Shown here in pieces: positions 37,529-52,269 of a stretch of DNA of 64,000 nucleotides. The DNA is from Typha latifolia (taxonomy: Eukaryota > Streptophyta > Magnoliopsida > Poales > Typhaceae). The stretch lies in assembly GCA_019914945.1 (NCBI GenBank), contig CM034106.1:310001-374000 (forward strand), written 5' to 3'. A program made the position numbers and the translations under genes. Each line of letters opens with the position of its first letter. Position 1 is the first letter of the stretch. The notes beneath the pieces were generated by a model. The model was given only the letters and a program-made list of their open reading frames with translations, did no database searches and was not told where the DNA came from.

Positions 37529-40390
37529 TCATAGTTTGCTGGATGGTTGGTGAACGTCTGAGGTCCTGGATTTCTTCTCTACTTGCCTGGAAAGCTCCTT
37601 AACTTCCTCTTTCGAAATGTGGCGCGGGTGGCTTAGCCAGAGTCCTCCATCAACAACCATAGTAGTACCATTAACATATTTACCTTCAAGAAGTGATCAT
37701 GCATCAGACCAGGTGCGGGATATTAGAACAGATAACCAAGACAAGTTTTGATAAAAGCTGTTTTCCTGATTGATTCACAAGATTTGGTGCAATTCTCTAA
37801 GATATAAGATTCCAAGTAGTAAATATATGCAATAGATGATTCCTCAATTGCAAAGTAAATATCGCAGAGGTGACATACTAGAACAGCAGTGTTATTCTGT
37901 TCCGATGCAAATATAAGTACTTGAATTATGGTCTGCATCCTTCAGGAAAAATAGGAGGGTCTGGAATGTCGAATATTAATTAGACAGCATATTATTGCCT
38001 AACATTCAATACCCAAGATCACACCGAAAGCAGCATTTCTTTCAAAATCTGGAATTGTACCCACCTCATCGAACTTCATGTTGGGATCAGTGAAAAATAT
38101 GGTCAGCATATTGATTGCATTGAATTGATCATGTATGTATCACGGGTATAGCACATCGATCTATTCGTGTTTGGATAATAGAATAATTATGATCAATCAT
38201 CAGCATGAATTGTACTAGTAAATCTGATCAGTTGCAAGAAAACTTAAAAGAGTACAATTGGCCAAATGGGCACCTAAATCACGTCTCAACATATTCCTTC
38301 TCTGCTATCTATATAGCACACAGATAACTAGATAAGCGGTCCACTTATAGCCATGCCTTCATGTAATATAAGGAGATAGGGCATGCATACAATGACTAGC
38401 TAACTGAAATTTGAGATTATATATGGAAAAGCCATCTATTTAGAATGCATGAGTTTTCTATAGTTCATATGTTTGTTCAGAATAGTAGCTTAATTGAGAC
38501 ATCAGCATGTTTTTTATCAAGTTATAATGACATACGGTAAGCTTAAAAATGCCCTCTAACACTATTCCTCTCTCTCTTTTATGATTCACTTTCATTCATT
38601 CCAAATTTATAAAGAGTAGATTCACATCGTAGTGCTTCTGCATGTGTTTTATTCATTACCTTAGTCAAGATGCTTACAAGTTGAACCAACTTTTACCAAT
38701 CAGGAACTGTGCTCTGTTAGTAGACAATTTAATTTCTAATACAAAGCATCCTCCTACATGGAGTAAAAGCGTGGCTAATATATTAGAGAAGAATTGAACA
38801 AATATATAATCACAAATCATGATATCACTATTTGGTCAGAAAAAGTGAGTTCACTAGAAGTCAAAATGAAGTGAATATAAGGTCACCAACCTGCATCAGA
38901 AGCAAGGTAAAGCGCAGCCATTGCAATGTCCCATTTCTCCCCAAACCTATACAGAGGCCTATCATAGTGAGCACTTTTCATCTCCTCCGGTGCAAGTTTT
39001 CTCATCCCGGGAGTGCCTTCAATTGGTCCTGGCGCAATACCATTAACCCTTATATCATAATCAGTTCCCCATTCCAGAGCTAAGGATCTTGTTATACTAT
39101 CAACTGCTGCCTGTGGAGCAGAGCTCTTAGCATATGTAGAATCTACTTTCTCTAGCAAAACATTCAAAGGATGAAGATATACCTTGGCTGCAGATACATG
39201 AATTTGGTACCAAGCTGCTGTGTAGTGCAAAGTTGCACTTATGTTTAAAATAAGACCACCTGTAGATGGACCTTTCCCAGGCTCTCCTTTTTTCAGGTAC
39301 TTCAGAGCTTCATAGCACATTGTGTATGTGCCCACAGAATCAATATCAATAACTGAAGAAAGACAATGGGATTTACTGATTAGATAAAGCTCTTCTAGTG
39401 CCATTGGAGACAATTCAAATCAATAAAAGGATAATAGTGTGGCATTTTGCGAACCATTGTTACAGCAGGATACAGGGCACAACTGTAATAATCGTAATCT
39501 AGATACCAATCGCCAAAAGCCTGGCAAAGGATCTCTTGATAGGATTTTCCATGTTTACTATTAGAGATAGCAAGAGCATATCACGCTACCTGTTCGAAAC
39601 CCATTAGGTGACAAATCCTCAGGTGATGCAAGAAAATTGCCAGCTGCCCCATTTACAAGAATGTCAAGCCTCCCAAAATGTTTAATTGTAGCTTCTAAAA
39701 CTCTAGCTGCATCCTCCCGCTTACGGACATCTCCCTCGAGTCCAATGGCCTGTTACACATATCAAGTAACTTGTTACTAAATCTACTGCGGTCAAATGTT
39801 TAACATAGGAAGCAACCTACAATAACTGGACATGCTGGTAAACTTTCTTCACTGTCCACCATGTAATGATTGCCAACCACACTATACACTAAAGAAGATA
39901 TCTTTTGAGTTCTATAAAAGCCATATAAATTTAACATCTAAAGAAGTAATAATAAATGTTCATTCGCACATAGAATTTAAAAAAAAAAAAGAGTTAGGAA
40001 TGGTTAATAAGCAACAACTCTAACCAAATTAGAAATTCCAAAATTTAATTGGTATAGAGACACTGATCGATCGCAAACAGAGTCATAAACAGAAGCAACC
40101 ACATCAAAATCACACAAGATAAATTGGTCAAATGTGGGCACCACAAAGGAACAACCTTTATACGAGATTAACATAGACCAATATAGATTAGGACTGACCC
40201 GAATCCCCTCCTGTCGAAGTGCGGCGACGGCGGCGTCGAGGACTTGGCGGCGGCGGCCCATGATAGCAACGGCGGCTCCATGCTTGCCAAATTGGGTGGA
40301 GATCTCCAAACCAATCCCTGAGCCACCTCCAGTGATCAAAGCCACCTTCCCCTTTAGGATATCTGCCTTGAAAGGGGACCCAATTGCCAT
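37529..40390 (-). CDS. Peroxisomal 2,4-dienoyl-CoA reductase (SDR family)
   Basis: Five exons on the minus strand (40390-40199, 39749-39590, 39352-39183, 39110-38891, 37683-37529) encode 298 residues, matching the length I recall for Arabidopsis SDRb (At3g12800). The Rossmann cofactor motif TGGGSGIG is at 20-27, the NAG-like motif NGAAG at about 97-101, and the SAAK segment with the SDR lysine near 170-173. The last three residues are SKL, a perfect PTS1 peroxisomal import signal. The enzyme reduces 2,4-dienoyl-CoA with NADPH so that unsaturated fatty acids can go through beta-oxidation. The 72-nt intron 3 (39111-39182) is in frame and has no stop codon, so its retention would insert 24 residues. 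The leader just before the ATG is GA-rich in the sense direction. Confidence 0.93.
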
Positions 40391-41505
40391 TGGAGACCTC
40401 TCCCTCTCTTCGTCCCTCTCCCTCTCCCTCTCGTATATAAATTTGGACTTCGTGTCCACTAGTGGAACCACATCAATTAAAAGAAAATAAAAAATAACAA
40501 TATAACACTGATACGATACATGAGGAGCTCCGTGACTCTTGGATCCAACAACAAGCTTCTCTTTTTAGGTCTCCAGTTTCAATTAAATAATTAAGAATTT
40601 CTTTCCATGCAAAACACAAGGGTTTATCCATACAAAAATCTATTATGAAAGGTATGAAAATAATAAATTTTATAAGGGTATATATATGGAGAGTTTTTGA
40701 CCAAACTAGTCTTCTTCCAAACTTGTTTTATTAAAATAGGCCATGATTTAAACTTAATGTTAATGGAGAGGTTCGTTTTACCGTAGCCATAAGCAAAATA
40801 TTAAATTTATCAGAAGAAGAAGAAACACCACCAAGTTCTGCGTCATCTTCTTATAGATAAGACTTATCTTATTAGTATTTTATGCGTCACAAAGAAAAAT
40901 AAAACTAAGAGAGGCTTAAGTTAAAATGTTACTCGTATCAGCGTTTTTTTGTAAATATAATTTGAGACACGACTAATTTGGTCAAAAACTCTATATATGC
41001 ACACAAAATCCGAAGTCAAACATGGATGATGGGAAGAAAAGAAAAGTATGTGCCGTCATCTTTGACTATCGAATCAGAATGGTGGCCGTTTACGGAATAA
41101 CGAAGTAATAGAATGTGATATAACAACAGATTGTTTGCTTGCGCTTCTCGTTTTTAAAATATCAAATTCTCAATAGCAAACAAATGAAAAGAATTTAAAA
41201 CGTGTATCTATCAACGCAAGAATGTGAAGAAAAAAGGTTTCGAGTTCATCTTTGTTATCAGTCATCAAGCTGGTCGAGTTACAAAGCTCCCTTTACCAAG
41301 TTATATTAGTTTCGCTTTTCGCGCAAACCACACATTATTACAGCTAAACTGCCATAAGGTTATACTAGGAACTAACATAAATAACCACTTGTACAATCTG
41401 GCATGTTAGAGTATACATTGTTACATTTGAACAGCATCCATTTCTGTGTCCAAAGATATCTTAGTTTCCCGCAGATGTCTAGGCCACCGATAGGTGTATA
41501 GATTG
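40391..41505. other. Reductase promoter and NF-YC 3' flank
   Basis: The reductase leader includes a CCCTCT-rich tract at about 40398-40437 (GA-rich in sense). The rest is AT-rich promoter and 3' UTR. No further gene is supported. Confidence 0.5.
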
Positions 41506-42306
41506 CTACTCTTGCTGATGATGTTGTGGCTGCGCTGGAGGCTGTTGCCACATATAGGCAATCGGACGAGTTTGCGGAGCGCCATACATTGCTGCTGCAG
41601 CTGCTTGGTCAATTGGCTTTCCCATGATCATTCCCGTTCCGGTCACCTGTTGCGCTGGCATGTAGTAATAAGGGATCGAATCAGCAGGGCCGCCAATGGA
41701 TGGCAAAGCAGCTCTGGTGATCCCTAGACCTTCTTCCTTCAATTCATCTCTAGGAACTATATCGACCAAGAAGTCAAATATGTCGGTCCTGGTGATGGCA
41801 GCTGCGATGTCATTCTTCTGAAGAGTCCTCCTCTTGTTCTCCTCAGTGTGGATCCAAGCTCGTAGTGTCAGTTCCAGTATGAACATCTCGCAAGCCTTGG
41901 CAAAGATCACAGGTGCCTCGGCCGAGATCATCCGGACATCCTCGTCGGCTTTCATGATCTTTTTTATCCTGGCAAGAGGCAAGCTGTGATTCTTGAAGTC
42001 AGTGGTCTGTTCTATCTCTAATGCCTGGTTGGCCCAGAAAGCCTGGAGCTGCTCATTTTGCTGCTGTTGTTGCTGGTGGTGGAACTGTTGAACCTGTTGG
42101 TATGCAAGCTGGTGCTGACTTGTAAGTTGAGTTGGGTTGGTAGGGAAAGATGAAGAGGGTTGAGAAGCAGGAGATACAGCAGCTCCAATCACTGCTGGAG
42201 CTCCAGTAACCATCGTCGCAGGTTGGTAGGTCGCTGCTGCATATCCTATTTGAGCAGCACCTGTTGCTACTCCCATAACGGACTGAGGTTGCGTTGATTG
42301 GTCCAT
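41506..42306 (-). CDS. Nuclear transcription factor Y subunit C (NF-YC)
   Basis: An intron-free coding region of 266 residues. The histone-fold core is at about 108-190, with [20 protein letters not shown], then [10 protein letters not shown] and [17 protein letters not shown]. Flanks are Gln/Pro-rich, with a poly-Gln stretch at about 79-87 and HHQQE at the end. NF-YC pairs with NF-YB through the histone fold; the dimer recruits NF-YA to CCAAT boxes, or CONSTANS-type proteins in flowering control. The sequence fits the Arabidopsis NF-YC1/4/9 type. The leader is spliced: a 5' exon near 44390-44470 joins 42357-42307 across a 2.0-kb intron. All core residues are present. Confidence 0.95.
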   Translation of the reverse strand: MDQSTQPQSVMGVATGAAQIGYAAATYQPATMVTGAPAVIGAAVSPASQPSSSFPTNPTQLTSQHQLAYQQVQQFHHQQQQQQNEQLQAFWANQALEIEQTTDFKNHSLPLARIKKIMKADEDVRMISAEAPVIFAKACEMFILELTLRAWIHTEENKRRTLQKNDIAAAITRTDIFDFLVDIVPRDELKEEGLGITRAALPSIGGPADSIPYYYMPAQQVTGTGMIMGKPIDQAAAAAMYGAPQTRPIAYMWQQPPAQPQHHQQE

Positions 42307-44470
42307 GTCAAAGATGCTCTTAATGTGTTAAGAACTACTAGTATCGCCACAACATCACTGTAAGAGTTACAAACTAATGATAAGTAGAATTTTTATACTG
42401 ATAGCACTGCAACTTCTGGATCAAGTTAGTGATAAACAAAGTGGTTTTTTAACATCTACCTGAAATAATAAGAACTAAGAGGAAATTTGCACAAAAGTAC
42501 AAATGTTGACATGCCAATGTATTAATTGGAAGTAATGCAAGCAGCTAGAACATGACAGGACAACTTACTGGAAATGTAACTCTTCAAAGACAGTAAAGGT
42601 AAAATTGGAGATGAATTGAAGGAAGACTCACATCACCAGGAACTATACCAACCACGAATGAGACATGCCTAATTTGTCACATGAGACTTGAGCAATTAAA
42701 CAAAAAGAAGCAACCAATGTTGAAAGCAACTTTCAAGGGTAATAGAGAACATCCCAAGACAGTAAAGGTAAAATTGAAGAAAATCACAGATGACTGCATG
42801 TGTTGAACACAATTTGACACGAAGCTAGAAAGAGGTTATTTAAATGGTACATATACCATTAGTTGTCAAATTTCTCTTAATGTACATATATACTAGAAGC
42901 ATGATACTTTTGATCTCATCAAGAAAATAATCAACAAGTGTCATACTCTGCTGATGACCACTTCTTTGGTTGTAACATTTAGGTCTCTAGCCTAAGCAAA
43001 ATATCAATAATATGCAAAATGGATGGCACTAATGGAGCACTATATGAAAGACCAAATTGTAAATCCAAGACATCGGGCTTAATACAACAAAGTTTTAATG
43101 TATCCAAACCATACCCAAGGAAATTATAACATAGACCATTTAGATTTATAGGCATGCACTTAGGTTCAAGTATTGATTTTGAAAAAAAAAATAAAGGTAT
43201 AAATATTCCAAAAAAATATCCTATCTCAACTCTTTCTAGCTTCCTTTGATCCAAGATGGGGTGCTCTTTCAATGTACCTGACCTAGGATAGGGTGCATCA
43301 CTAATTATAAAACTGTAGATATTAGACGGGCAGACAAGGAGTCACGTAGCACCTAGAAGCTCATGGGTGCCTAGGCAGGCACTGAGAATTCAAGATGGTT
43401 CAAAAATAAATAAACAAATAAAAGAAATAATAGCTAGAGAGGAAGTTACAATTAATATATACAATCTAAACACCATACTAATGCAAGAATCAAAGTGAGC
43501 CATTAGAATCCACTAATTTATCAACATGTACAATTATTTTGAAATTGAAAGTCAACCTACTTACTAAAACTGTAAAACATGATACTACCAAGGTGGTTAC
43601 TTAGGCCGGACCTAAAGGGAGCCGAGTTATATTCCATCTAAGACAAGAGCCTAAGAGTTAAGGTGAACTTTTTCAAAATTATGATCACTACCATTTAGGT
43701 GACCTTATACCACTGAGACTTATCCAGTTGGAGCTTTCAAAACTGCCAAATCCATTTCGCATCATCTTCATCACCGAACTATTTTCCCATCGTAGGGAGT
43801 AGGAGTAATCATACCAACAGAAGATTGATTTTTCAAAGGGCTATGAACCTAAACAACCTCTAGAAATTGGTCTTAAATATCTAGATAAAGCAAAGTTATG
43901 CCAAAAAATGGATTGAATCGAACCTATAACATAAGTCACAATTTACAATTATACACATTAATCTCCTTAGTTTATATGGAAGCTACTCTAATACTACGCA
44001 ATAATACAGCTTTAATACTTCATCAAATGCAAATTTTTAACAGTACATCCTGTAAAAGTCTACTACCAAAGGTCTAAATCATGAATTCTAGTTTGTCTGA
44101 TCTCTATGTAACATACCCAAACAAGATAATCAAAGCCCACACGCAAGATCTAATTCAAGATTCACTTCTATCAAAGCTCAAAAGATGCATATGTCTAAGT
44201 ATCTAACAAGGAAAACCTCATACATGAGTGTACAGACTGAAGAAAAAAAAAACGGAACTTGGTGGTGAAAAATGGAACCTTTTCCACCGTCAATTTCAAC
44301 AACAATCATAAACATATCCAAAATCCAAAATTCTAAGCGAACGATCAAAGATTAGAAACTAGAGATTGGAGAGAGAGGGAGGGGCTTACATGCAAATAAG
44401 TCATCGCCGGTCAACCTCTTCTCTACCTTCTTCCACTCCCCGTTTAGAAAACCCTAGGACTGGAGAATAG
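42307..44470 (-). other. NF-YC spliced 5' leader with short upstream ORF
   Basis: On the minus strand a GTAAGC donor follows 44390 and a CTTACAG acceptor precedes 42357, so the leader is inferred as about 44470-44390 joined to 42357-42307. An ATG at 44404-44402 starts ATG ACT TAT TTG CAT, and the join adds TGA at once, giving a five-codon upstream ORF, MTYLH. The intron holds a fragment rich in CCTAGGCAGGCAC-type sequence at about 43330-43395, related to the element in the PAT intron. Extra exons cannot be excluded. Confidence 0.5.
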
Positions 44471-44589
44471 ATGCAGTTGCTTTATTCTGAAGTTCGGATC
44501 TTAGTCACAGAGAGTGGATAGATCCAAACCCGACCCTTTAAGTATTACAATTTACAACTCACAAGTCACAACACGATTCAAAAGCACCT

Positions 44590-45017
44590 CGGCTCCATGT
44601 ATCGGACATGGCCATTGCGTTCGAGTCGGAATGTCGTATCGGTATCGGTATCGGATACGGCCACAAAGGTATCCGACACAGACTGGGTATATACAGCCAT
44701 GTCGTGCGATCCAGCGTGTCGTATCCTAGAGTTTCACTTATCCTTACTGTATCCTAGAGTAGTAGAGTGTCGTATTGGTGGTATCCTATCCAATATGTAC
44801 CGTCACTGTGTGTATAACTCAGATGTTGTCTCGAATCGGAGATGAATCCTACCGTGTTTGTGTCCGGTATGCAATACATATTATATTGCTCGGCTCTCAA
44901 TACGTATCGCCGTATCGGGGTACGGCCAATACGTGGAAGCTTGAAGTGTCGTACTTATGTCAAATCCGAGACGTATCGGATCAGAGTAATCGTGCCGTAT
45001 CGGATACGCAGGTGCCA
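44590..45017. mobile_element. MITE-like element at the NF-YC promoter
   Basis: A 428-base block, less AT-rich than its surroundings and crowded with GTATCGG/GTATCGGATACG blocks in both senses. Its ends are imperfect inverted repeats: the left end reads GGCTCCATGTATCGGACATGG and the reversed right end GGCACCTGCGTATCCGATACGG. No transposase frame is present. The block begins about 120 bases upstream of the inferred NF-YC leader. The target-site duplication is unclear, so borders are approximate. Confidence 0.5.
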
Positions 45018-45846
45018 AAAACTCAAAGCCCATGTCATATAAATTTCTTAATCAATACTAATAATTGATTTTCTATATCTCCCCTCTTGAAAGTTTATTT
45101 TAATTTAGAGATCCAATAAAAGAGAGAAGAAAACAAAAGGACTAATTTACTTCTTTTTTTTTTTTTTTTTAAAGTGATCGGTAGTTTCGATATCAGCTGA
45201 TGAGAGAGAAATATGTTAGTATTGAATAATTAGATTCTTGGACATTGACCTTAATTTGTTACCTTCCCTAGTACAAACACAAAAATTAGTTTGATTTGCT
45301 TTTGAACATTTTTGACTGCAATCTGCATAGTTAGGTAATATAAATAAAACAATGTTTGCCCCAAGCCAAAGTAGTACATTCTCACAATCAGTTGTACATC
45401 TATCAAATATTTTGAGGCAAATAAGAAATAACTAGGATGAAACAAACGCACCAAATAGTACAGTGACTACACTCCATCGATAGTTCAGTTGTATGTCAAC
45501 TGCAATTGACTCCAAGATGTAACCAAATCACAATTAGGATGGCTCTCAGGGGAAAAACAGGTAGCATAGTCAGCTGATTAGTAGGCATAAAGCATAAATA
45601 TTTTTTTTTGTTGAATGAATTGAGTTGTAATTGAAGATAGACAAATATCTATTAACTCAGTTAGAATAACAAGAGCAAAGCAAACAAAATCCAACCTTTG
45701 CTTCCGCAATCTAGTTTGTCATTTCTTTTCTTAATATAACATCTCACAAGTATGTTTTAGACTATAACTACTACCAAATTTGGGAAGCAAAGGAATACGG
45801 GGAAAAGCCAAGCTGCGATTCAATTAAGCAATATTACAGAACACTA
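45018..45846. other. NF-YC upstream region and BET3 3' flank
   Basis: AT-rich, with a T run at about 45152-45170. Only short, random-looking open frames are present. Confidence 0.5.
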
Positions 45847-48894
<3,048 letters not shown>

Positions 48895-48919
48895 CTCAGA
48901 TCGGGATGCAGGAGGAATT

Positions 48920-48920
<1 letters not shown>

Positions 48921-48962
<42 letters not shown>
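48921..48962. repeat. (CT)21 microsatellite in BET3 leader
   Basis: Perfect dinucleotide run beginning 27 bases upstream of the BET3 start codon, GA in the sense direction, so probably part of the transcribed leader or core promoter. Confidence 0.9.
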
Positions 48963-48965
<3 letters not shown>

Positions 48966-49439
48966 TGTATTCCGATAGAAACTAGGGAAATTTGCACATA
49001 TCACCCTATTACTACATTTATTATATTAAGTGGCTCTTGCAATACCTTTTCACCAATATTTTTTTTTTTTTTTTGGAGTGAATATAAAGTATATTTTTAA
49101 TTATATCGAGTGTTTATATATCCAGTGGTAAAGATACATTTAATGCAACTATCAAATATACTGTAGAACTCTCTTCCTATCTCTCACATTCGATTGATGG
49201 CCGTTTGAAAAAAAAAAAAATATTATGTTAAAAATGACTTTGTTGTGCTAACGAGGAAAATTTGAACCATAGATATATAGCTCTATCGATCTTTTGAGAT
49301 GGATCCCATAATTGTCACCATTTGAGTGTTTGTTGGACACTGCCCAATTGGGAGCTCTCAAGACCAATTGCCAATTGAGATAGTGCCTTGTTCATATGTT
49401 GTCCTGATTTGAGCAAGTCTATTTCATTAGGGCTTTGCC
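48963..49439. other. BET3 promoter side
   Basis: AT-rich sequence with T and A runs (49059-49074, 49207-49220). No coding region is seen before the LINE remnant. Confidence 0.45.
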
Positions 49440-50420
49440 TTCAAAAAGCTCAGGCTTATAACTTATCTACCTTATGTATCGATTTAGACTCTGAAATTTT
49501 GGTGCATATTCTCCAATGCAAAAGAGACCCCTATTGACAATTATATTATATATTTTCTAATCTCCTTCACCTCTTGCTGAGGTTATAAATCATTTTTATC
49601 TCCCACTATTTTAGAGAGGTTAATCAGCCTGCGCACTGGTCGGCTGCTCTTAGTAGATCTCATACTTTTTCTTCTTTTTAGTTCAACTCGGCCTTCACTT
49701 CTCCTTTCACCGACGACTGGGTCCAAGGTGATTGGCTCAAAGAGGATAATAGTTTAGTTACCTGCCGGAAAATAATAATAAAAAAAGAATTTCATTTTGG
49801 CCATTATAGCTCACTTCTTTTACCTCTGAAAAAATAGAAATAGGCACAAATTTAATAATTCTAAAGAACTTGTGTATGTTAAGTTTGCATAGTATGATAA
49901 TAATGACAATGGATTATCTGAGAATTAGCACCAAAACAATCTCCCCTGAAAATCCAACTCCTCTGCTTGTTGGCTGGAGCTTGCCAGCAGAACACCGGAT
50001 CAAATTAAACGTCGATGGATCTTTCAACCCATTGATAAATAACGAAGGAGGATGATGAATTTTTAAGGACTCTAACGTTGATATAATTCTTGCAGGTGGA
50101 GCAGCTATCAGGTGCAACAATGCCTTGCTTACTGAAGCCTGGGCGCTAAAGGAGGCTATGCACTGATTATTGAGATTGACTCTCAAGCTGTCCTTCACGC
50201 GATCAAAAATGGAGAAGCACATTGGTCTATGAAGAACATGCTCTCTATTATAAAGAACTAATTGGATTGTAAACTATGTTAGATTAAGTTCGTCAAAATT
50301 TTTGTAGAGAGACTCAAAGCTATCCTGAGTTCTCTTCAATTTTGTATAAAGATGTCAACGGCACCACGCATAGGTCTTTTGGGCTTCTCGTCTAATTTTC
50401 AATAAATCTTTTAATTACAA
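49440..50420 (+). pseudogene. Decayed LINE 3' end (zf-RVT and RNase H)
   Basis: Translated fragments in different frames on the plus strand fit the C-terminal part of a plant non-LTR retrotransposon. At about 49450-49530 a reverse-transcriptase zinc-binding remnant reads LSTLCIDLDSE and HILQCK. At 49963-50055 an RNase H-type start reads KLNVDGSFNP. At about 50115-50150 there is TEAWALKEAMH, at about 50160-50215 EIDSQAVLHAIKNG, and near 50345-50375 YKDVNGTTHR. Stops and frameshifts break it throughout, so it is inactive. An A-rich tail lies near 50415-50430. The rest of the element is missing. Confidence 0.7.
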
Positions 50421-51368
50421 AAAAGAGAGAGTAAAGAGCCAGCATAGAAAGGGTGTAATTTGTAAATAGTTAATTGGAATAAACAAATCTAATTAAAGTA
50501 GGGTGTTATTTATAAATTTCCTAGAAATTAGCTAAGAGCCCATTGGGCCCAAATGAAACTTCACAATTATTTTGGTAAGTGGAAACTTAATGATATCCTA
50601 ATTAATCCAATACTATTGGCATAAGCTTGAGCACTACTGTGATTCAATTACTAAAAGTTGGATTTGATTTATGAAATTTTAATGTAATGTTTGCCCTATC
50701 TAATGCACATTTTAGGATAATCATATTATTATCTATTTATCCTGTTTGGTTATGTATACCAAATCTCTTATCCTGGAGTTGAAATTAAAAAAGATAACTC
50801 TCTATCATAATATTACATTGAACTTAAAAATATAGCTCTCATCTAAACCATAGACAGAGAAAAAAAAAAATAAGTATAACAGTATTCAGAATTACTTTAT
50901 TTTGAAAATTGCTTTAATTTTAGTATTCTTGAGACAAGTTTGAGAGCAAAAATAATTTCCATTATTTATTGATAGTAATAAGTAATTAAAAGTACTAAAC
51001 TATCAACAGCAGGAGGAGTACTGCAGAAATTTCCTGCAGCCTGTGATGGGCTCTAAAACCAATAAAAATTCCTTTTTTCTGTCTGCCAAATGCCAATTTC
51101 AGCTGCTGGATAGTTTGAAAAGTAACCAAAATCCACCAAGTAATCACACTGGATAAGAAACGATTTGAAAAAGAAGAGCTCACTCATCTATGATCAATTC
51201 TGTAACAAGATTAAATACAACAATCGATCTAACAAAAAAAAAAAAAAACCTCATATATATGAACACCTCCCATGATCCCTTCCCATCATTCTCTAAATGG
51301 TGCTAAAGAAAGAAGGAAGAAGAAATTTATTTATATTCATTCTTATCCCCCTGGAAAGATGTAACTAG
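50421..51368. other. Intergenic DNA before the small protein gene
   Basis: AT-rich, with an A run at 51233-51248. It should contain the 3' UTR of the 107-residue gene at its right end. Nothing else is recognised. Confidence 0.45.
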
Positions 51369-51692
51369 CTAATGGTTGCTGGACCCAACAACAACAAACC
51401 TAGAAGAGAAGGAGTAGTAGAAGTGATTGGAATCATCATCAAGAGCAGTGCCAAATCCACTGCAGTCGAAATTCCTGGCATAGCTCAAAGGATCATACTG
51501 GCATTGGAATGTTGTAGGCCGAGTGGCCATGCACAGCATCTTGCTCTGCCGCCTCAGCTTCCTCATGAGCCTACCAAGCCCGCCGCACCTCGGCCGGCAA
51601 TGCTGGCCGCCACCGCCGCCGCCGTTGCTGCTGGCAGGAGCCATCTTACCGCTGCCGCCGCCGGCCGAGGGCGTCACAGAGCCTTGTGCCAT
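51369..51692 (-). CDS. Small plant-specific protein, function unknown
   Basis: An intron-free frame of 107 residues. The N-terminal third is Gly/Ser-rich with a run of six glycines and a HCRPRCGG segment. The middle is basic, RLMRKLRRQSKM. Then comes FQCQYDPLSYARNFD, a motif I recognise from short plant proteins annotated only as hypothetical or stress-related. The tail is Ser/aromatic-rich, ending GSSNH. No signal peptide, membrane segment or known domain is visible. The basic middle could contact nucleic acid or membranes, but that is speculation. GC content (GCC/GGC codons in the N-terminal part) is far above the flanks, which supports a real coding region. The antisense frame over the same interval is a shadow. 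Confidence 0.7.
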   Translation of the reverse strand: MAQGSVTPSAGGGSGKMAPASSNGGGGGGQHCRPRCGGLGRLMRKLRRQSKMLCMATRPTTFQCQYDPLSYARNFDCSGFGTALDDDSNHFYYSFSSRFVVVGSSNH

Positions 51693-52046
51693 CTTTCTCT
51701 TGATCTCTCTTACTCGTTCTTGTAAAGAGACAAACGTAGTTAATTTTCTTCTTCTTTTGTTCTCGAAGTGAACTATAAGTAGTGTATCGTGTCGTGTGAG
51801 CAGTAGCAGTGGACGTTGGTTGCATACTGGATGGAGGAAACGATGGGGGGAAACGATGGGAATTATTTTTGGAACCTAGAACGATAACTAAATTAAGTAC
51901 GCTGGGGGAATCGCGAATTAACCCCTCGTTCTCCTTTTGGGGGAGGGTATTTTGGTCATTGCGAGTATTGCATGATTAAAGTTCCGGCAAAAGGGGTACA
52001 AACCTAAAGTCACCTTACCGGTTATTATGGGACTTTGTCTCATAGG

Positions 52047-52083
52047 CTATTATTATTATTATTATTATTTATTATTATTATTT
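52047..52083. repeat. (ATT)n trinucleotide repeat
   Basis: About twelve ATT units with one interruption, in intergenic DNA. Confidence 0.85.
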
Positions 52084-52236
52084 AAGGGTTTTAAGATTAA
52101 ATATGTACTTGAACTAACTCTTTCTAGATATAGAAATACTTAGACTAAACTTTAGTCAATATTAAGCTAATAGTCTATGTTTCAAATCATGTAAATTATC
52201 GAGCCATTATTTCATATGCTGAAATATCGATCTAAG

Positions 52237-52238
<2 letters not shown>

Positions 52239-52267
<29 letters not shown>
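52239..52267. repeat. (TA)n microsatellite
   Basis: Uninterrupted AT/TA run of about 28 bases in the gene-poor region. Confidence 0.85.

Positions 52268-52269
<2 letters not shown>

Noticed and set aside
51372..51771. Plus-strand frames opposite the small protein gene
   Set aside because: GC-rich antisense shadows; the minus-strand frame has a conserved motif.
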